This document shows, piece after piece, positions 26,762 through 38,133 of a stretch of 64,000 nt of DNA. The stretch lies in assembly GCA_017522515.1 (NCBI GenBank), contig JAFWZH010000103.1, positions 1 through 64,000 of the forward strand, written 5' to 3'. The notes under the pieces are model-generated. The model ran no database searches. It had not been told where the DNA came from and saw only the letters and a program-made list of their open reading frames with translations. The first letter of the stretch is position 1. Each line of letters starts with the position of its first letter. Source of the stretch: Clostridia bacterium (lineage in GTDB: Bacteria; Bacillota_A; Clostridia; UBA1212; UBA1255). Made by a program: the position numbers and the translations under genes.

Positions 26762-27889
26762 ATGTTTATTAATAATATTTTATTGGAAAATTACAGAAAT
26801 TATACATCATTGGATATTAATTTATCTAATGATGTTAATATTTTTTATGGCAATAATGGGCAAGGAAAAACAAATTTATTAGAAGCTATTTTTTTTACTG
26901 TAATAGGTAAGTCTTTTAGGGGAACAAAGGATATAGATGTTATATTGTCAGGTAAAGATAAATTTAGTATTGATATAAGTGTAGCTGAAGATATAACAGA
27001 AAGTGTATGTATAAAATATAATAAAAATAAAGAAAAGTATATAAAAGTAAATGGTTTATATCTTAGGAAAACAGGCCAATTAATGGGAAGTATTCTTGCT
27101 GTTATTTTTTCTCCTGAGGATATGCAATTAATATCGGAAGGTCCATCTGTAAGAAGAAAATTTATTGACATTGCTATAAGTCAAATTAAACCAACTTATT
27201 ATTTTGATTTATTACAATACAATAAAATATTATTACAAAAAAATAACTTATTAAAAAGTATAAAATATGGTAAAAGTAAAAAATATGACGGTATATTGAC
27301 TGTTTGGAATCAACAGTTATCGGAAGTTGGAGCTAAAATCATTTTTGAAAGAAGTAAAATTATAAATCATCTTTCTTCAATTGCCAAAAATAAACATTTG
27401 AAAATTGCAGAAAAAAGCGCTGAAAGAGAAGAAAATTTAAAAATTTTATATAATAGTGGTATTTCCCGGGAAATAATAGAAGAATATAAACCGGAAAAAA
27501 TTAAAAATGAACTTTTTTACTTATTAGAAAGTAAATCTGAAAGAGAAATTGAAAGAGAAATGACTCTTTATGGACCACATAGAGATGATATAGATTTTAA
27601 ATTAGATGATAAAGATATGAAGAAGTTTAGCTCTCAAGGACAAAAAAGAACGGCTGTTTTATCTCTTAAACTTGCTGAGCTTGAATTATTGAAAGAAATT
27701 ACAGGCAGAAAACCTATTTTTTTATTAGATGATGTTTTTTCTGAATTAGATGATAAAAGACAGAAAGCCTTTTTAGGTGAAATAAATAATGTACAGACAT
27801 TTATTTCATGCGTTGATATTGATTCATTTAAGTACAATAAAAATAATTCTACATTATTTGAAATTAAAAATGGTAGCATAGTGTTGTAG
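26762..27889 (+). CDS. recF: DNA replication and repair protein RecF
   Basis: 375 aa SMC-like ATPase that helps load RecA at gaps. Walker A GNNGQGKTNLLEAI near 31, signature SSQGQKRTAVLSLKLAE near 284, Walker B PIFLLDDVFSELD near 318. No clear SD, consistent with coupling to dnaN. Within it lies a perfect Noc-binding palindrome (27461-27474), where the codons TCC-CGG stand out in an A/T-rich gene. Confidence 0.96.
   Translation: MFINNILLENYRNYTSLDINLSNDVNIFYGNNGQGKTNLLEAIFFTVIGKSFRGTKDIDVILSGKDKFSIDISVAEDITESVCIKYNKNKEKYIKVNGLYLRKTGQLMGSILAVIFSPEDMQLISEGPSVRRKFIDIAISQIKPTYYFDLLQYNKILLQKNNLLKSIKYGKSKKYDGILTVWNQQLSEVGAKIIFERSKIINHLSSIAKNKHLKIAEKSAEREENLKILYNSGISREIIEEYKPEKIKNELFYLLESKSEREIEREMTLYGPHRDDIDFKLDDKDMKKFSSQGQKRTAVLSLKLAELELLKEITGRKPIFLLDDVFSELDDKRQKAFLGEINNVQTFISCVDIDSFKYNKNNSTLFEIKNGSIVL
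27461..27474. promoter_or_regulatory. Noc-binding site (NBS)
   Basis: ATTTCCCGGGAAAT is a perfect 14-bp palindrome identical to the published B. subtilis NBS consensus. It lies inside the recF reading frame. The noc gene is 10 kb away at 16331-17260. Confidence 0.85.
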
Positions 27890-27948
27890 AAAAAACGTTT
27901 TTGTGATACAATATAGCAGATTGTAAATGGTTATAGTAGGTGTTATTT

Positions 27949-28212
27949 ATGTATTTACACATAGGGGAAAACGTTTCAATAATAAGTAGTGATATTATAG
28001 GTATTTTTGATATAGATAAAACTACTACTATAGGAGAAACAAGAAATTTTTTAACCCATTCAGAACAGAATGGAACGAGTATTACCATTTCAGAAGATAT
28101 GCCTAAATCATTTATAGTAGTTTCAGACAGGGAAAAAATAATTAATCACCAAATTTATATTTCTCCTATATCTGCTTCTACATTGAAACAAAGAGTCCGG
28201 AAAGGATTTTAA
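27949..28212 (+). CDS. remB: RemB/YaaB (DUF370) extracellular matrix regulator
   Basis: 87 aa. Begins MYLHIGENVSIISSDIIGIFD and contains SFIVVSDREKIINHQIYISPIS-type sequence typical of DUF370. It sits between recF and gyrB exactly as yaaB/remB in Bacillus, where it promotes matrix gene expression. ATG at 27949 is preferred (AGGTG at 27938-27942) over the GTG at 27940. Confidence 0.88.
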   Translation: MYLHIGENVSIISSDIIGIFDIDKTTTIGETRNFLTHSEQNGTSITISEDMPKSFIVVSDREKIINHQIYISPISASTLKQRVRKGF

Positions 28213-28216
28213 TTAG

Positions 28217-30154
<1,938 letters not shown>

Positions 30155-30164
30155 TAAAAAATAT

Positions 30165-30180
30165 TGTTTCACGTGAAACA
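30165..30180. promoter_or_regulatory. parS site 1
   Basis: TGTTTCACGTGAAACA, a perfect 16-bp match to the ParB (Spo0J) binding palindrome, 10 bp after the gyrB stop. Confidence 0.96.
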
Positions 30181-30202
30181 TTTAATTATTAATATGAATA
30201 GT

Positions 30203-30218
30203 TGTTTCACGTGAAACA
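30203..30218. promoter_or_regulatory. parS site 2
   Basis: A second perfect TGTTTCACGTGAAACA, 38 bp centre to centre from the first and 20 bp before the parA ATG. ParB bound here could also affect parA transcription. Confidence 0.96.
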
Positions 30219-30237
30219 TTTTTAGAAGGAGTATTTT

Positions 30238-30999
30238 ATGGCTAAAGTTATTGCTGTGGCAAACCAAAAAGGTGGTGTAGGAAAAACTACGACATCTATT
30301 AACTTAAGTTCATGTACTGCATATAGGGGAAAACGCGTTCTTTTAATAGATTTAGACCCACAAGGAAATGCTACCACAGGTTTAGGTGTTGACAAAAGAG
30401 AAATGCAATCATCTATATATGATGCTATTATTAATGAAGTGCCTATTAAAGAGGTAAGCATAAATACTATGCAAGAAACGCTTAATCTTTGCCCGTCGAG
30501 TATAAGTCTTGCTGGAGCAGAGATAGAGTTAGTGAGCTTACTTTCAAGAGAAAACAGATTAAAATATGCAATTTCAGAAGTTCAGGACGATTATGATTAT
30601 ATTTTTATAGATTGTCCTCCTTCTTTAGGATTGTTGACACTTAATGCATTAACAGCTGCAGATACTGTTTTAGTTCCTATACAATGTGAATATTTTGCAT
30701 TGGAGGGATTGTCTCAATTAATGGATACAGTAAGGCTTGTACAGAAACATTTAAATAGATCCCTTAAGGTAGAAGGTGTTGTTTTGACGATGTTTGATGC
30801 GAGAACAAATTTATCTATTGAAGTTGCAGAAGAAGTAAGAAAGCACTTTACTAATAAGGTTTATCAAACCCTAATACCAAGAAATGTAAGATTAAGTGAA
30901 GCTCCGAGCTATGGGCTTCCTATTATAATGTACGACAAAAACTCTAAAGGAGCAGAAGCATACTTACAGCTGGCAGATGAGTTAATAAATAATCGATAA
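30238..30999 (+). CDS. parA: chromosome partitioning ATPase ParA/Soj
   Basis: 253 aa deviant-Walker ATPase: ANQKGGVGKTTTSINLS (residues 7-23) with the signature Lys, DLDPQGNATTGLG near 40, FIDCPPSLGLLT near 122. It acts with ParB at parS for origin segregation and, in Bacillus, controls DnaA. SD AGAAGGAG precedes the ATG; parB follows after 31 bp. Confidence 0.96.
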   Translation: MAKVIAVANQKGGVGKTTTSINLSSCTAYRGKRVLLIDLDPQGNATTGLGVDKREMQSSIYDAIINEVPIKEVSINTMQETLNLCPSSISLAGAEIELVSLLSRENRLKYAISEVQDDYDYIFIDCPPSLGLLTLNALTAADTVLVPIQCEYFALEGLSQLMDTVRLVQKHLNRSLKVEGVVLTMFDARTNLSIEVAEEVRKHFTNKVYQTLIPRNVRLSEAPSYGLPIIMYDKNSKGAEAYLQLADELINNR

Positions 31000-31030
31000 T
31001 TTTTATACTGATAATGGAGGCTTAAATATA

Positions 31031-31900
31031 ATGGCTATAAAAAGATCTGCACTTGGTAAAGGATTAGGTGCTTTAATTACCGAAAATACATCTTTAGACA
31101 CAAAAAATAGTGTTATAGAAGTTGATATTAATAAAATAGAGCCTGGTATAGGGCAACCTCGTAAAAATTTTGATAAAGAAAAAATAGAAGCACTTGCTCA
31201 ATCCATTAAAGAACATGGTATTATACAACCACTGATTGTAACAAAGGAAAAAGATACGTATTATATTGTTGCCGGTGAAAGAAGATGGAGAGCTGCAAGA
31301 GTTGCAGGAATAAAAAAAGTACCTGTTATTGAAAGAACTGCTACTACCAAGGAAGTAATGGAACTTGCCTTAATAGAGAATATTCAAAGAGAAGATTTGA
31401 ATCCTGTAGAAGAAGCAGAAGCGTATCAAAAATTAATGGATGAATTTGAAATGACACAAGACCAAGTTGCAGGTATTGTTGGTAAAAGCAGACCGGCAGT
31501 AGCAAATACACTAAGGTTACTGAATCTTTCAAAAGAAGTAAGAAATTTTTTAATTAGTGGTGAACTTACTGTTGGTCAAGCAAGACCATTATTAGCTATT
31601 GAAAAAATAAGCGAACAAAAAACAGCTGCAGATTATATTATTAGGGAAGGTTTAAACGCGAGACAAGTTGAGCAATATATTAAAAAATTTGTTTCTAAGA
31701 AAGAAAATAGTAGAAAAGAAAATATTACTGAAAAAGAAGTTATTAACAAACAAGAAATAAAATTTGTTCAGGATAAACTAAGATCGTCCTTAGGAACAAA
31801 GGTTATTTTAAGTGATAATAATGGAAAAGGAAAAATAACAATAGAATATTATTCTGCCGATGAAAGAGAACGAATTATTGAATTTTTAACAAGCAAATAA
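31031..31900 (+). CDS. parB: chromosome partitioning protein ParB/Spo0J
   Basis: 289 aa CTP-dependent DNA clamp. N-terminal KRSALGKGLGALI (ParA-stimulating peptide), GERRWRAARVAG near 80, helix-turn-helix GIVGKSRPAVANTLRLLNL near 150, TVGQARPLLAIE near 180, and a C-terminal dimer domain. The target parS sites lie directly upstream of parA. Confidence 0.96.
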   Translation: MAIKRSALGKGLGALITENTSLDTKNSVIEVDINKIEPGIGQPRKNFDKEKIEALAQSIKEHGIIQPLIVTKEKDTYYIVAGERRWRAARVAGIKKVPVIERTATTKEVMELALIENIQREDLNPVEEAEAYQKLMDEFEMTQDQVAGIVGKSRPAVANTLRLLNLSKEVRNFLISGELTVGQARPLLAIEKISEQKTAADYIIREGLNARQVEQYIKKFVSKKENSRKENITEKEVINKQEIKFVQDKLRSSLGTKVILSDNNGKGKITIEYYSADERERIIEFLTSK

Positions 31901-31909
31901 GGGGCTGCT

Positions 31910-32407
31910 ATGGAAAAATATTTTTTATTTGGATTAATTTTTTTAGGAATTTTACTTATTGTTTGCTTTGTTGTGATTTATAAATTGTACAAGAAAGTAA
32001 ATGTTTTACAAAAAAAACAACTAATACTTAATGATAAGCTTGCAGGACAAGCTGCAGAAGATCTTCTTTATGATGTTTTAAGAAATGAAATTGAAATAAA
32101 AAGCGATTTAAAAGCAGTTCATAAAGAAATTTCTGTTATCCAAGAAAAACAAAGTAAATGTTTTGATAAAGTAAAAATTGTGAGATATCATACAACCGCT
32201 GATAATGAGGCAAAATTAAGTTATTCTGTTGGGCTTTCAAATGAAAATGGTGACGGTTTAGTAATCACAGGATTACAGTACAGACAAGGATGTAATATGT
32301 ATTACAAACAAGTAAAAGAAGGAGTACCTGACATTGAATTGTCACAAGAAGAGAGAAATTCAATTGATCGCACAAGTGCGGGAGACGTTATTAGGAGAAG
32401 AAAATAG
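31910..32407 (+). CDS. DUF4446 family membrane-anchored protein
   Basis: 165 aa. One N-terminal transmembrane helix (about 5-25), a coiled-coil stretch to about 80, then a compact domain with VRYHTTADNEAKLSYSVGLS and NGDGLVITGLQYR, characteristic of DUF4446. The family is commonly found directly downstream of parB in Clostridia; function unknown. 9 bp after parB, SD AAGGGG. Confidence 0.8.
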   Translation: MEKYFLFGLIFLGILLIVCFVVIYKLYKKVNVLQKKQLILNDKLAGQAAEDLLYDVLRNEIEIKSDLKAVHKEISVIQEKQSKCFDKVKIVRYHTTADNEAKLSYSVGLSNENGDGLVITGLQYRQGCNMYYKQVKEGVPDIELSQEERNSIDRTSAGDVIRRRK

Positions 32408-32452
32408 AATTATTTGATTATAAAAGCAGTTAAGAAATGAGCGTATTGCATT

Positions 32453-33073
32453 ATGTTTAATTTTTTAAGTAAGAAAAATAATAAATCTAATCAAGAAGTA
32501 TGGATTATAGCGGGTTTAGGAAATCCCGGTCCTGAATATGAAGATACAAGGCATAATTGTGGGTTTTTGACCATAGACAGATTAATAAAAAAAATAGGAG
32601 AGAATCATAAAGAAAACATTAAATTTAAGGGTAAATATGTTGTTTGTGAATATAAAGGGAATAAAATTGTTCTTTTAAAACCTCAAACATACATGAATAA
32701 CAGCGGTGAATCTGTAGATGGTGTCATGAATTGGTTTAAAACAGACGAAAAACATCTCATTGTCATATATGATGACTATGCAATAGATTTAGAGCAAATC
32801 AGAATAAAGGCTAAAGGAAGTGCCGGAAGTCACAATGGTATGAAATCTGTTATTCAGTACGTAGGAACAGAGGTTTTTGCAAGAATAAAAATTGGAATAG
32901 GTCCTAAAAATCCTAATATGGATACATCTATGTTTGTATTAGGGCATTTTTCTTCGGAAGAAAAAATGAAATTAGATAAATCTTTCGAAAAAGCTGCTGA
33001 TGCTGCTTTGTTTATTGTGGATAAAAACATTGAAGAAGCAATGAACCGTTTTAATAGTAAAGGATCAAAATAA
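32453..33073 (+). CDS. pth: peptidyl-tRNA hydrolase
   Basis: 206 aa. Releases peptides from stalled peptidyl-tRNA. IAGLGNPGPEYEDTRHNCGF near 20 carries the catalytic Asn/His, then LLKPQTYMNNSGESV near 75, VIYDDYAIDLEQIRIK near 103 with catalytic Asp, and GSAGSHNGMKSV near 123. About 15 N-terminal residues extend beyond the usual start. Pth-mfd order is conserved in the phylum. Confidence 0.96.
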   Translation: MFNFLSKKNNKSNQEVWIIAGLGNPGPEYEDTRHNCGFLTIDRLIKKIGENHKENIKFKGKYVVCEYKGNKIVLLKPQTYMNNSGESVDGVMNWFKTDEKHLIVIYDDYAIDLEQIRIKAKGSAGSHNGMKSVIQYVGTEVFARIKIGIGPKNPNMDTSMFVLGHFSSEEKMKLDKSFEKAADAALFIVDKNIEEAMNRFNSKGSK

Positions 33074-33094
33074 TTAATTTGTCATATTTTTAAA

Positions 33095-36000
33095 ATGGAT
33101 ATTTTTGATTTTATTAAAGAAAGTAAAAGTTATAAAAAGCTTTATGATATTATTTCCTGTGAGGGTAAAAAAATTAGTCTTACAGGGCTTACATCGTCAT
33201 GCGCTGCCGGCATAGTATGTGCTGTTTCAAACGAGAGTAATTTGGCTTGTGGTGAAAAATGTGTATATATTGCCGGAAATGCTTTATTTGCCACAAAAAT
33301 TGCTGATGATTTAAAGTTTTTTATGCAAAATACAGAGGATATATTAATATTATCTCCCTATGAATATATGCTGTATGATGTTGAAACCAAAAGTTCTGAA
33401 TTGAGTTCACAAAGGGTGGAAATCTTATACAGACTCTTAAAAGGTGATTGGAAGATACTCGTAACCACCCCTGCAGCTGTTGCACAATGGTTTCCTAATC
33501 CTGAGCATATAAGAACATCGGCAATAAAACTAAAAACAGGAGATATTACGGAAATAGAAGAGTTGGCTCAAAAGCTTGCTTCAATAAGGTACATTAGATT
33601 ATCTGAAATAGATGGAAAAGGACAGTTTGCTGTAAGAGGTGATATTGTAGACATTTTCCCATATGGAGCTGAAAATCCTGTAAGAATAGAATTTTTTGAC
33701 AATGAGATAGACTCTATTCGCATTTTCGATATTATTTCTCAAAGAACAATAGAAAGAACAGAAGATGTTTTAATTTTACCTGATAACGAAACTTATATAT
33801 GGAATTGGGAACATGCAGATAGAGTAAGAGAGGACATTTTGCGTGATTTAGAGCTTTTACATTTAAAAGAAAACTCGTCTTTATTTAAAAAGGTAAACAG
33901 TGATGTTGATAAAATGCTTCCGAGAAATATTTTTCAAGGTTATGATAGGTATTTACCATATATTTTAAATAATAAATATACTTTGTTTGATTATACAGGA
34001 AAATGTCATGTGTTTTTAGAGGATTTAAATGAATTCAGAGATACAATAAATTCCACAAGAAATGATTATGTAAGGATATGTGAGACAATTCAGGAAACAA
34101 TAGGTATTTTAGGAAAAACTTATGATATTGTAATGAATTCAGAACAAGCTGAAGATTTATGTGAGAGCTCCTCTCGTAATATTGTGTATGTTGACAAATT
34201 TTTAGCAGATAGGAAAAATTGTGAAATATTACAATTTCCTTGCAGAAGTACAGATCCCTTTGGCGGAAATTTGCAGATGTTGCTTGATTCCGTACAGGAG
34301 CTTGCCGAAAATAACTACACTACACTGCTTGTGACCGATAGTGAAGGAAAGAAAAACAGATTTTTAAGTTTGCAGGAAGAAAAAGTGATACCAAGAACAG
34401 TAAAAATAATGGTTTCAAAGCATGGTCTTTCTTCAGGATTTATATGCGATGATATAAAATTTGCAGTTTTTTCAGATGATTCTTTATTTAAAAGAGAACG
34501 TATTGCTTCAAGAAAAAAGCTAAAAGGAAAACCGGTAGCCAATTTTACGGAAATAGAATCCGGAGACTTAGTGGTACACGAAGTTCACGGAGTAGGACGT
34601 TTTGAAAAAATAGAAACTGTGGAAATAGATGGTATACGAAAGGATTATATAAAAATTAATTACCGTGATGATGGAGTATTGTATGTTCCAACACCACAGT
34701 TGGATAGTATTCAAAAATATATAGGACCTGAAGGAATTAATCCAAAATTAAACAAACTTGGCTCTGCAGAATGGAATCGCACAACAGCCAAAGTAAAAGA
34801 ATCCTTGAGAACTTATGCAAAGGAATTAGTTGAGCTGTATGCCAGACGGTCAAAAATTAAAGGATACGCATATTCACGTGATACAGTATGGCAAAATGAA
34901 TTTGAAGAATATTTTCCTTATGAGGAAACAGATGACCAATTAAGATGTACGGAGGAAATTAAAGCGGATCTTGAAAAAGACCATCCGATGGAGCGCTTAC
35001 TATGTGGAGATGTAGGCTACGGAAAAACGGAGGTTGCTCTCAGAGCAGCGTTTAAAGTAGTATGTGAAGGAAAACAAGTTGCATTTTTAGTACCAACAAC
35101 AGTTTTAGCACAGCAACATTATAAAAATTTCGTAGAAAGATTCAGCAAATTTCCGGTAAAAATAGATTTTTTGTGCAGATTTCGCACAAACGCAGAGAAA
35201 AAGAAGATTTTAAGCGAGCTGGAAACGGGTAAAATAGACATTCTTGTGGGAACTCACAGTATTATCAAAGGGAATGTCAAATTTAAGGATTTAGGGCTTG
35301 TTATTATTGACGAAGAACAGAGATTTGGCGTAATGCATAAAGAAAAGTTGAAAAAAGACAGACCGGAAGTGGATATTCTTACACTTTCAGCAACGCCAAT
35401 ACCAAGGACATTACACATGTCACTTTCAGGAATAAGAGATATAAGTTTACTGGAAGATCCCCCACAGAACAGACATCCCGTTCAAACGTATGTGGCAGAA
35501 TGGGAGCCCGGTATGATCAAAAATGCTATTTACAGAGAAATGGGCAGAAAAGGCCAAGTCTTTTATTTATACAATAAAGTAAAATCTATAGAAGAAAAAA
35601 GAAGACAGCTGCAGGAAATTATTCCGGAGGCAAAAATAGCAGTAGGACACGGGCAAATGGGAGAAAGAGAACTTGAAGCTATCATGGAGGCCTTTTACAG
35701 GGGAGAATACGACGTTCTTTTGTGCACTACAATAATTGAATCAGGTCTGGATATGCCCAATGTAAACACGATTATAGTTGAAGAAAGTGACCATATGGGA
35801 CTGGCACAGCTTTACCAAATACGAGGCCGTGTAGGACGTTCGGGGAAAACTGCGTATGCGTATATAACGTATAAAAAGGATAAAACACTTAATGAAAATG
35901 CAGAAAAAAGATTGCGTACTATCAGAGATTTTACGGAATTTGGCTCAGGCTTTAAAATTGCCCTGCGTGATTTGGAAATACGTGGTGCAGGAAGTGTTTT

Positions 36001-36577
36001 GGGAGAAAGACAGCACGGACAGCTGGCCATTGTGGGATATGACACATATTGCAAACTTTTAAGCGAAGTTGTAGAAGAAGAATCAGGCAGTATTCCGGAG
36101 GAAAAGATACAAGTAAGCGTTTATTTTTGTGTAGATGGCTATATAAGTCCCGAATATATTGCAGATGAAGAGGCACGCCTTGAAATTTACCAAAAAATTT
36201 CGCGTGTTGAAACCGAAAATGATGCGTATGAGATTACGGATGAGCTGATTGACAGGTACGGAGATGTGCCGCAAAATGTTGAAAATCTTATTAAAATATC
36301 AAGAATAAGATATGTTTGTTCAAAATGCGGTATAAGTTCTGTGATAGAAAAAAAGGACACCGTCCAATTTATGGTAACATCAGACAGCAAAGCTTTTTAC
36401 GCAATAATAAAAAACATGGCAAATGGTACAGATTTTATGGCAAAATACGGTGCTCGTATTAAATTTATACCGAGTGATGAGCCGTATTTATCATATAAAC
36501 TTAAGGGAAAGGATAGCTTAGACGAAATTTTATGTTTTGTTAGTGACATTTTTAAATTTTACCATTGCAAAAAATAA
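33095..36577 (+). CDS. mfd: transcription-repair coupling factor Mfd
   Basis: 1160 aa. It removes stalled RNA polymerase and recruits UvrA. UvrB-like N-terminal modules, RNA polymerase interaction domain starting near FTEIESGDLVVHEVHGVGRF (about 488), SF2 translocase with GDVGYGKTEVALRAAF (Walker A, about 640), IIDEEQRFGV (about 740), LSATPIPRTLHMS, and QIRGRVGRSGKTAYAY (about 910), then a UvrA-binding C-terminal domain. Its 3' end carries the promoter of the next gene. Confidence 0.97.
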   Translation: MDIFDFIKESKSYKKLYDIISCEGKKISLTGLTSSCAAGIVCAVSNESNLACGEKCVYIAGNALFATKIADDLKFFMQNTEDILILSPYEYMLYDVETKSSELSSQRVEILYRLLKGDWKILVTTPAAVAQWFPNPEHIRTSAIKLKTGDITEIEELAQKLASIRYIRLSEIDGKGQFAVRGDIVDIFPYGAENPVRIEFFDNEIDSIRIFDIISQRTIERTEDVLILPDNETYIWNWEHADRVREDILRDLELLHLKENSSLFKKVNSDVDKMLPRNIFQGYDRYLPYILNNKYTLFDYTGKCHVFLEDLNEFRDTINSTRNDYVRICETIQETIGILGKTYDIVMNSEQAEDLCESSSRNIVYVDKFLADRKNCEILQFPCRSTDPFGGNLQMLLDSVQELAENNYTTLLVTDSEGKKNRFLSLQEEKVIPRTVKIMVSKHGLSSGFICDDIKFAVFSDDSLFKRERIASRKKLKGKPVANFTEIESGDLVVHEVHGVGRFEKIETVEIDGIRKDYIKINYRDDGVLYVPTPQLDSIQKYIGPEGINPKLNKLGSAEWNRTTAKVKESLRTYAKELVELYARRSKIKGYAYSRDTVWQNEFEEYFPYEETDDQLRCTEEIKADLEKDHPMERLLCGDVGYGKTEVALRAAFKVVCEGKQVAFLVPTTVLAQQHYKNFVERFSKFPVKIDFLCRFRTNAEKKKILSELETGKIDILVGTHSIIKGNVKFKDLGLVIIDEEQRFGVMHKEKLKKDRPEVDILTLSATPIPRTLHMSLSGIRDISLLEDPPQNRHPVQTYVAEWEPGMIKNAIYREMGRKGQVFYLYNKVKSIEEKRRQLQEIIPEAKIAVGHGQMGERELEAIMEAFYRGEYDVLLCTTIIESGLDMPNVNTIIVEESDHMGLAQLYQIRGRVGRSGKTAYAYITYKKDKTLNENAEKRLRTIRDFTEFGSGFKIALRDLEIRGAGSVLGERQHGQLAIVGYDTYCKLLSEVVEEESGSIPEEKIQVSVYFCVDGYISPEYIADEEARLEIYQKISRVETENDAYEITDELIDRYGDVPQNVENLIKISRIRYVCSKCGISSVIEKKDTVQFMVTSDSKAFYAIIKNMANGTDFMAKYGARIKFIPSDEPYLSYKLKGKDSLDEILCFVSDIFKFYHCKK

Positions 36578-36593
36578 AAAACGAATATATAAT
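36565..36593 (+). promoter_or_regulatory. promoter of the PrsA-like gene
   Basis: TTGCAA (36565-36570, inside the last codons of mfd), 17-bp spacer, TATAAT (36588-36593). Confidence 0.75.
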
Positions 36594-36667
36594 GTTAGGA
36601 GCGATTTTTCACTGTATAAACAGATGAGTGTTTATTTATTTAAATTATATACAAGGAGCGGTATAAA

Positions 36668-38059
36668 ATGGCCGATAAGAAACTTAACAAGAAAAACAAA
36701 AAGAACAAAAAGAGTTATGACAATAAGTTAATAACTTGGCTTTCAGTAGGTCTTGGAGCTTTTGTAGCAGTAGTTGTGGCAATTGTACTTATTATTACAT
36801 TAACTACAGGTTATGTTGCTAAAGTGGACGGGCTTAAAATTTACGGATACGAATATCTCTACTTCCTCCAACAGTCAATGTATGATATGCAAGAAGAAGA
36901 TTTTGAAAAGCCCGAGGAATTTGATGAAATGACTACCGAGGAGCAAGAAAAATTATACAAAGATTTTTGGACAGATGACCGTAAAGCAGCTGCAGCAGAT
37001 GATGCTTTGGACGCTGCAAGACAGTTTAAGGCACAGTACAGACTTGCAAGAGAAAAGGGTTATAAATTATCATCAGAAGAGAAAAATAATCTCAAGACAA
37101 ATATTACACAGTATTATAACCAATATATAAGTTACGGTTATTCTGAGGAGCTTGTTGAGTCATATTTCTTAGGTGGTATGAAACTTTCTGAATATAAAGA
37201 TTTTGCTATCATTCAAAGTACAATAGAAAAATATAAAACAGATTTAAAAAATGAAATGAATCCTTCTGACGCAGAGCTTCGTGCAATATATGACGAGAAT
37301 CCTGATGACTATAGAAAAATAGGTGTTCGTAGTTTCCAAATTGATGTTGGAGTAGAAAAGCCTACTGACGACAAGGCACAAGACTATCAGACAAAGCTTG
37401 ATGAGTATAACAAGGCATACGAAGAAGCAAAGAAATATGCACAGGAAATTGTAGATGCTTATAATTCAGGCAAAACAATGAGCACATATAAAAAGAATGA
37501 TAAGGGAGAATTTATTCTTGATAAGGATGGCAATAAAACAGTAGATCAAGAGAATCTTTCATTTATTGATTATATAAAGGCAGAATCTGACGATTCTTCA
37601 TCAAGTTCTTCAGGCGGTTTAAGTGAGATTAACAATGCACAACCCAGCACAATCGAAGAAATAACAGATTACGCTCTTTCTATGATTTGGAATGCAGATC
37701 GTTCAAAGATCATAAAGAAAGCAACAGAAGAATCCGGTAAACCTGAGGCACAAGATGCAGAAGAAAAAGAAGAAACAAAAGAAGAAAATACTGTTATGAC
37801 TAAGCTTGAGATTATCGAGACTCAGACAGCAATTTTTGTTGTACGTGCAGAATCTATCACAGACTATGAGAATTCCAAAGAATCAGAGGAAGGTGCTGCA
37901 GACAGTATTAAAGACCAGATTGAAGCAAAATGGAAAGAGGATAAGGCTGTAGAAAAATTAGAAGCTCTTGTTAATGAAAAAGGTGACGAATATAAAGTTA
38001 CAAGCAAAAAAGAAGATTATCTTAAGGAGCTTAACGACAGCGTATTCTCTACAATGTGA
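36668..38059 (+). CDS. PrsA/SurA-like foldase, membrane-anchored
   Basis: 463 aa. Lys/Asn-rich cytoplasmic start, one transmembrane helix (about 24-46), then an acidic, helical extracytoplasmic region resembling the SurA/PrsA N domain (roughly 55-215), a spacer with a Ser run (about 305-312) and a C-terminal domain with ETQTAIFVVRAESI near 380. No full parvulin active site is obvious, so it may be a chaperone rather than an active prolyl isomerase. Strong SD AAGGAG. Placement after mfd is common for prsA in Clostridia. Confidence 0.65.
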   Translation: MADKKLNKKNKKNKKSYDNKLITWLSVGLGAFVAVVVAIVLIITLTTGYVAKVDGLKIYGYEYLYFLQQSMYDMQEEDFEKPEEFDEMTTEEQEKLYKDFWTDDRKAAAADDALDAARQFKAQYRLAREKGYKLSSEEKNNLKTNITQYYNQYISYGYSEELVESYFLGGMKLSEYKDFAIIQSTIEKYKTDLKNEMNPSDAELRAIYDENPDDYRKIGVRSFQIDVGVEKPTDDKAQDYQTKLDEYNKAYEEAKKYAQEIVDAYNSGKTMSTYKKNDKGEFILDKDGNKTVDQENLSFIDYIKAESDDSSSSSSGGLSEINNAQPSTIEEITDYALSMIWNADRSKIIKKATEESGKPEAQDAEEKEETKEENTVMTKLEIIETQTAIFVVRAESITDYENSKESEEGAADSIKDQIEAKWKEDKAVEKLEALVNEKGDEYKVTSKKEDYLKELNDSVFSTM

Positions 38060-38082
38060 GAAAATATTTAATTTCAAGTGAT

Positions 38083-38109
38083 AAAACGGACTCTTTTTGG
38101 GTCCGTTTT
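38083..38109 (+). terminator. terminator of the PrsA-like gene
   Basis: AAAACGGAC (38083-38091) pairs with GTCCGTTTT (38101-38109), 9-nt loop, then T-rich TTGTTT. Confidence 0.9.
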
Positions 38110-38133
38110 TGTTTAAATAGCAAAGAGGGAAAA

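Noticed and set aside
34870..34885. parS-like CACGTG sequence inside mfd
   Set aside because: Four of 16 positions differ from parS, including outer bases needed for ParB binding.
38056..38133. Longer N terminus for the 38134 protein
   Set aside because: It would begin before, and translate through, the terminator at 38083-38109; the ATG at 38134 has an SD and a proper signal peptide.
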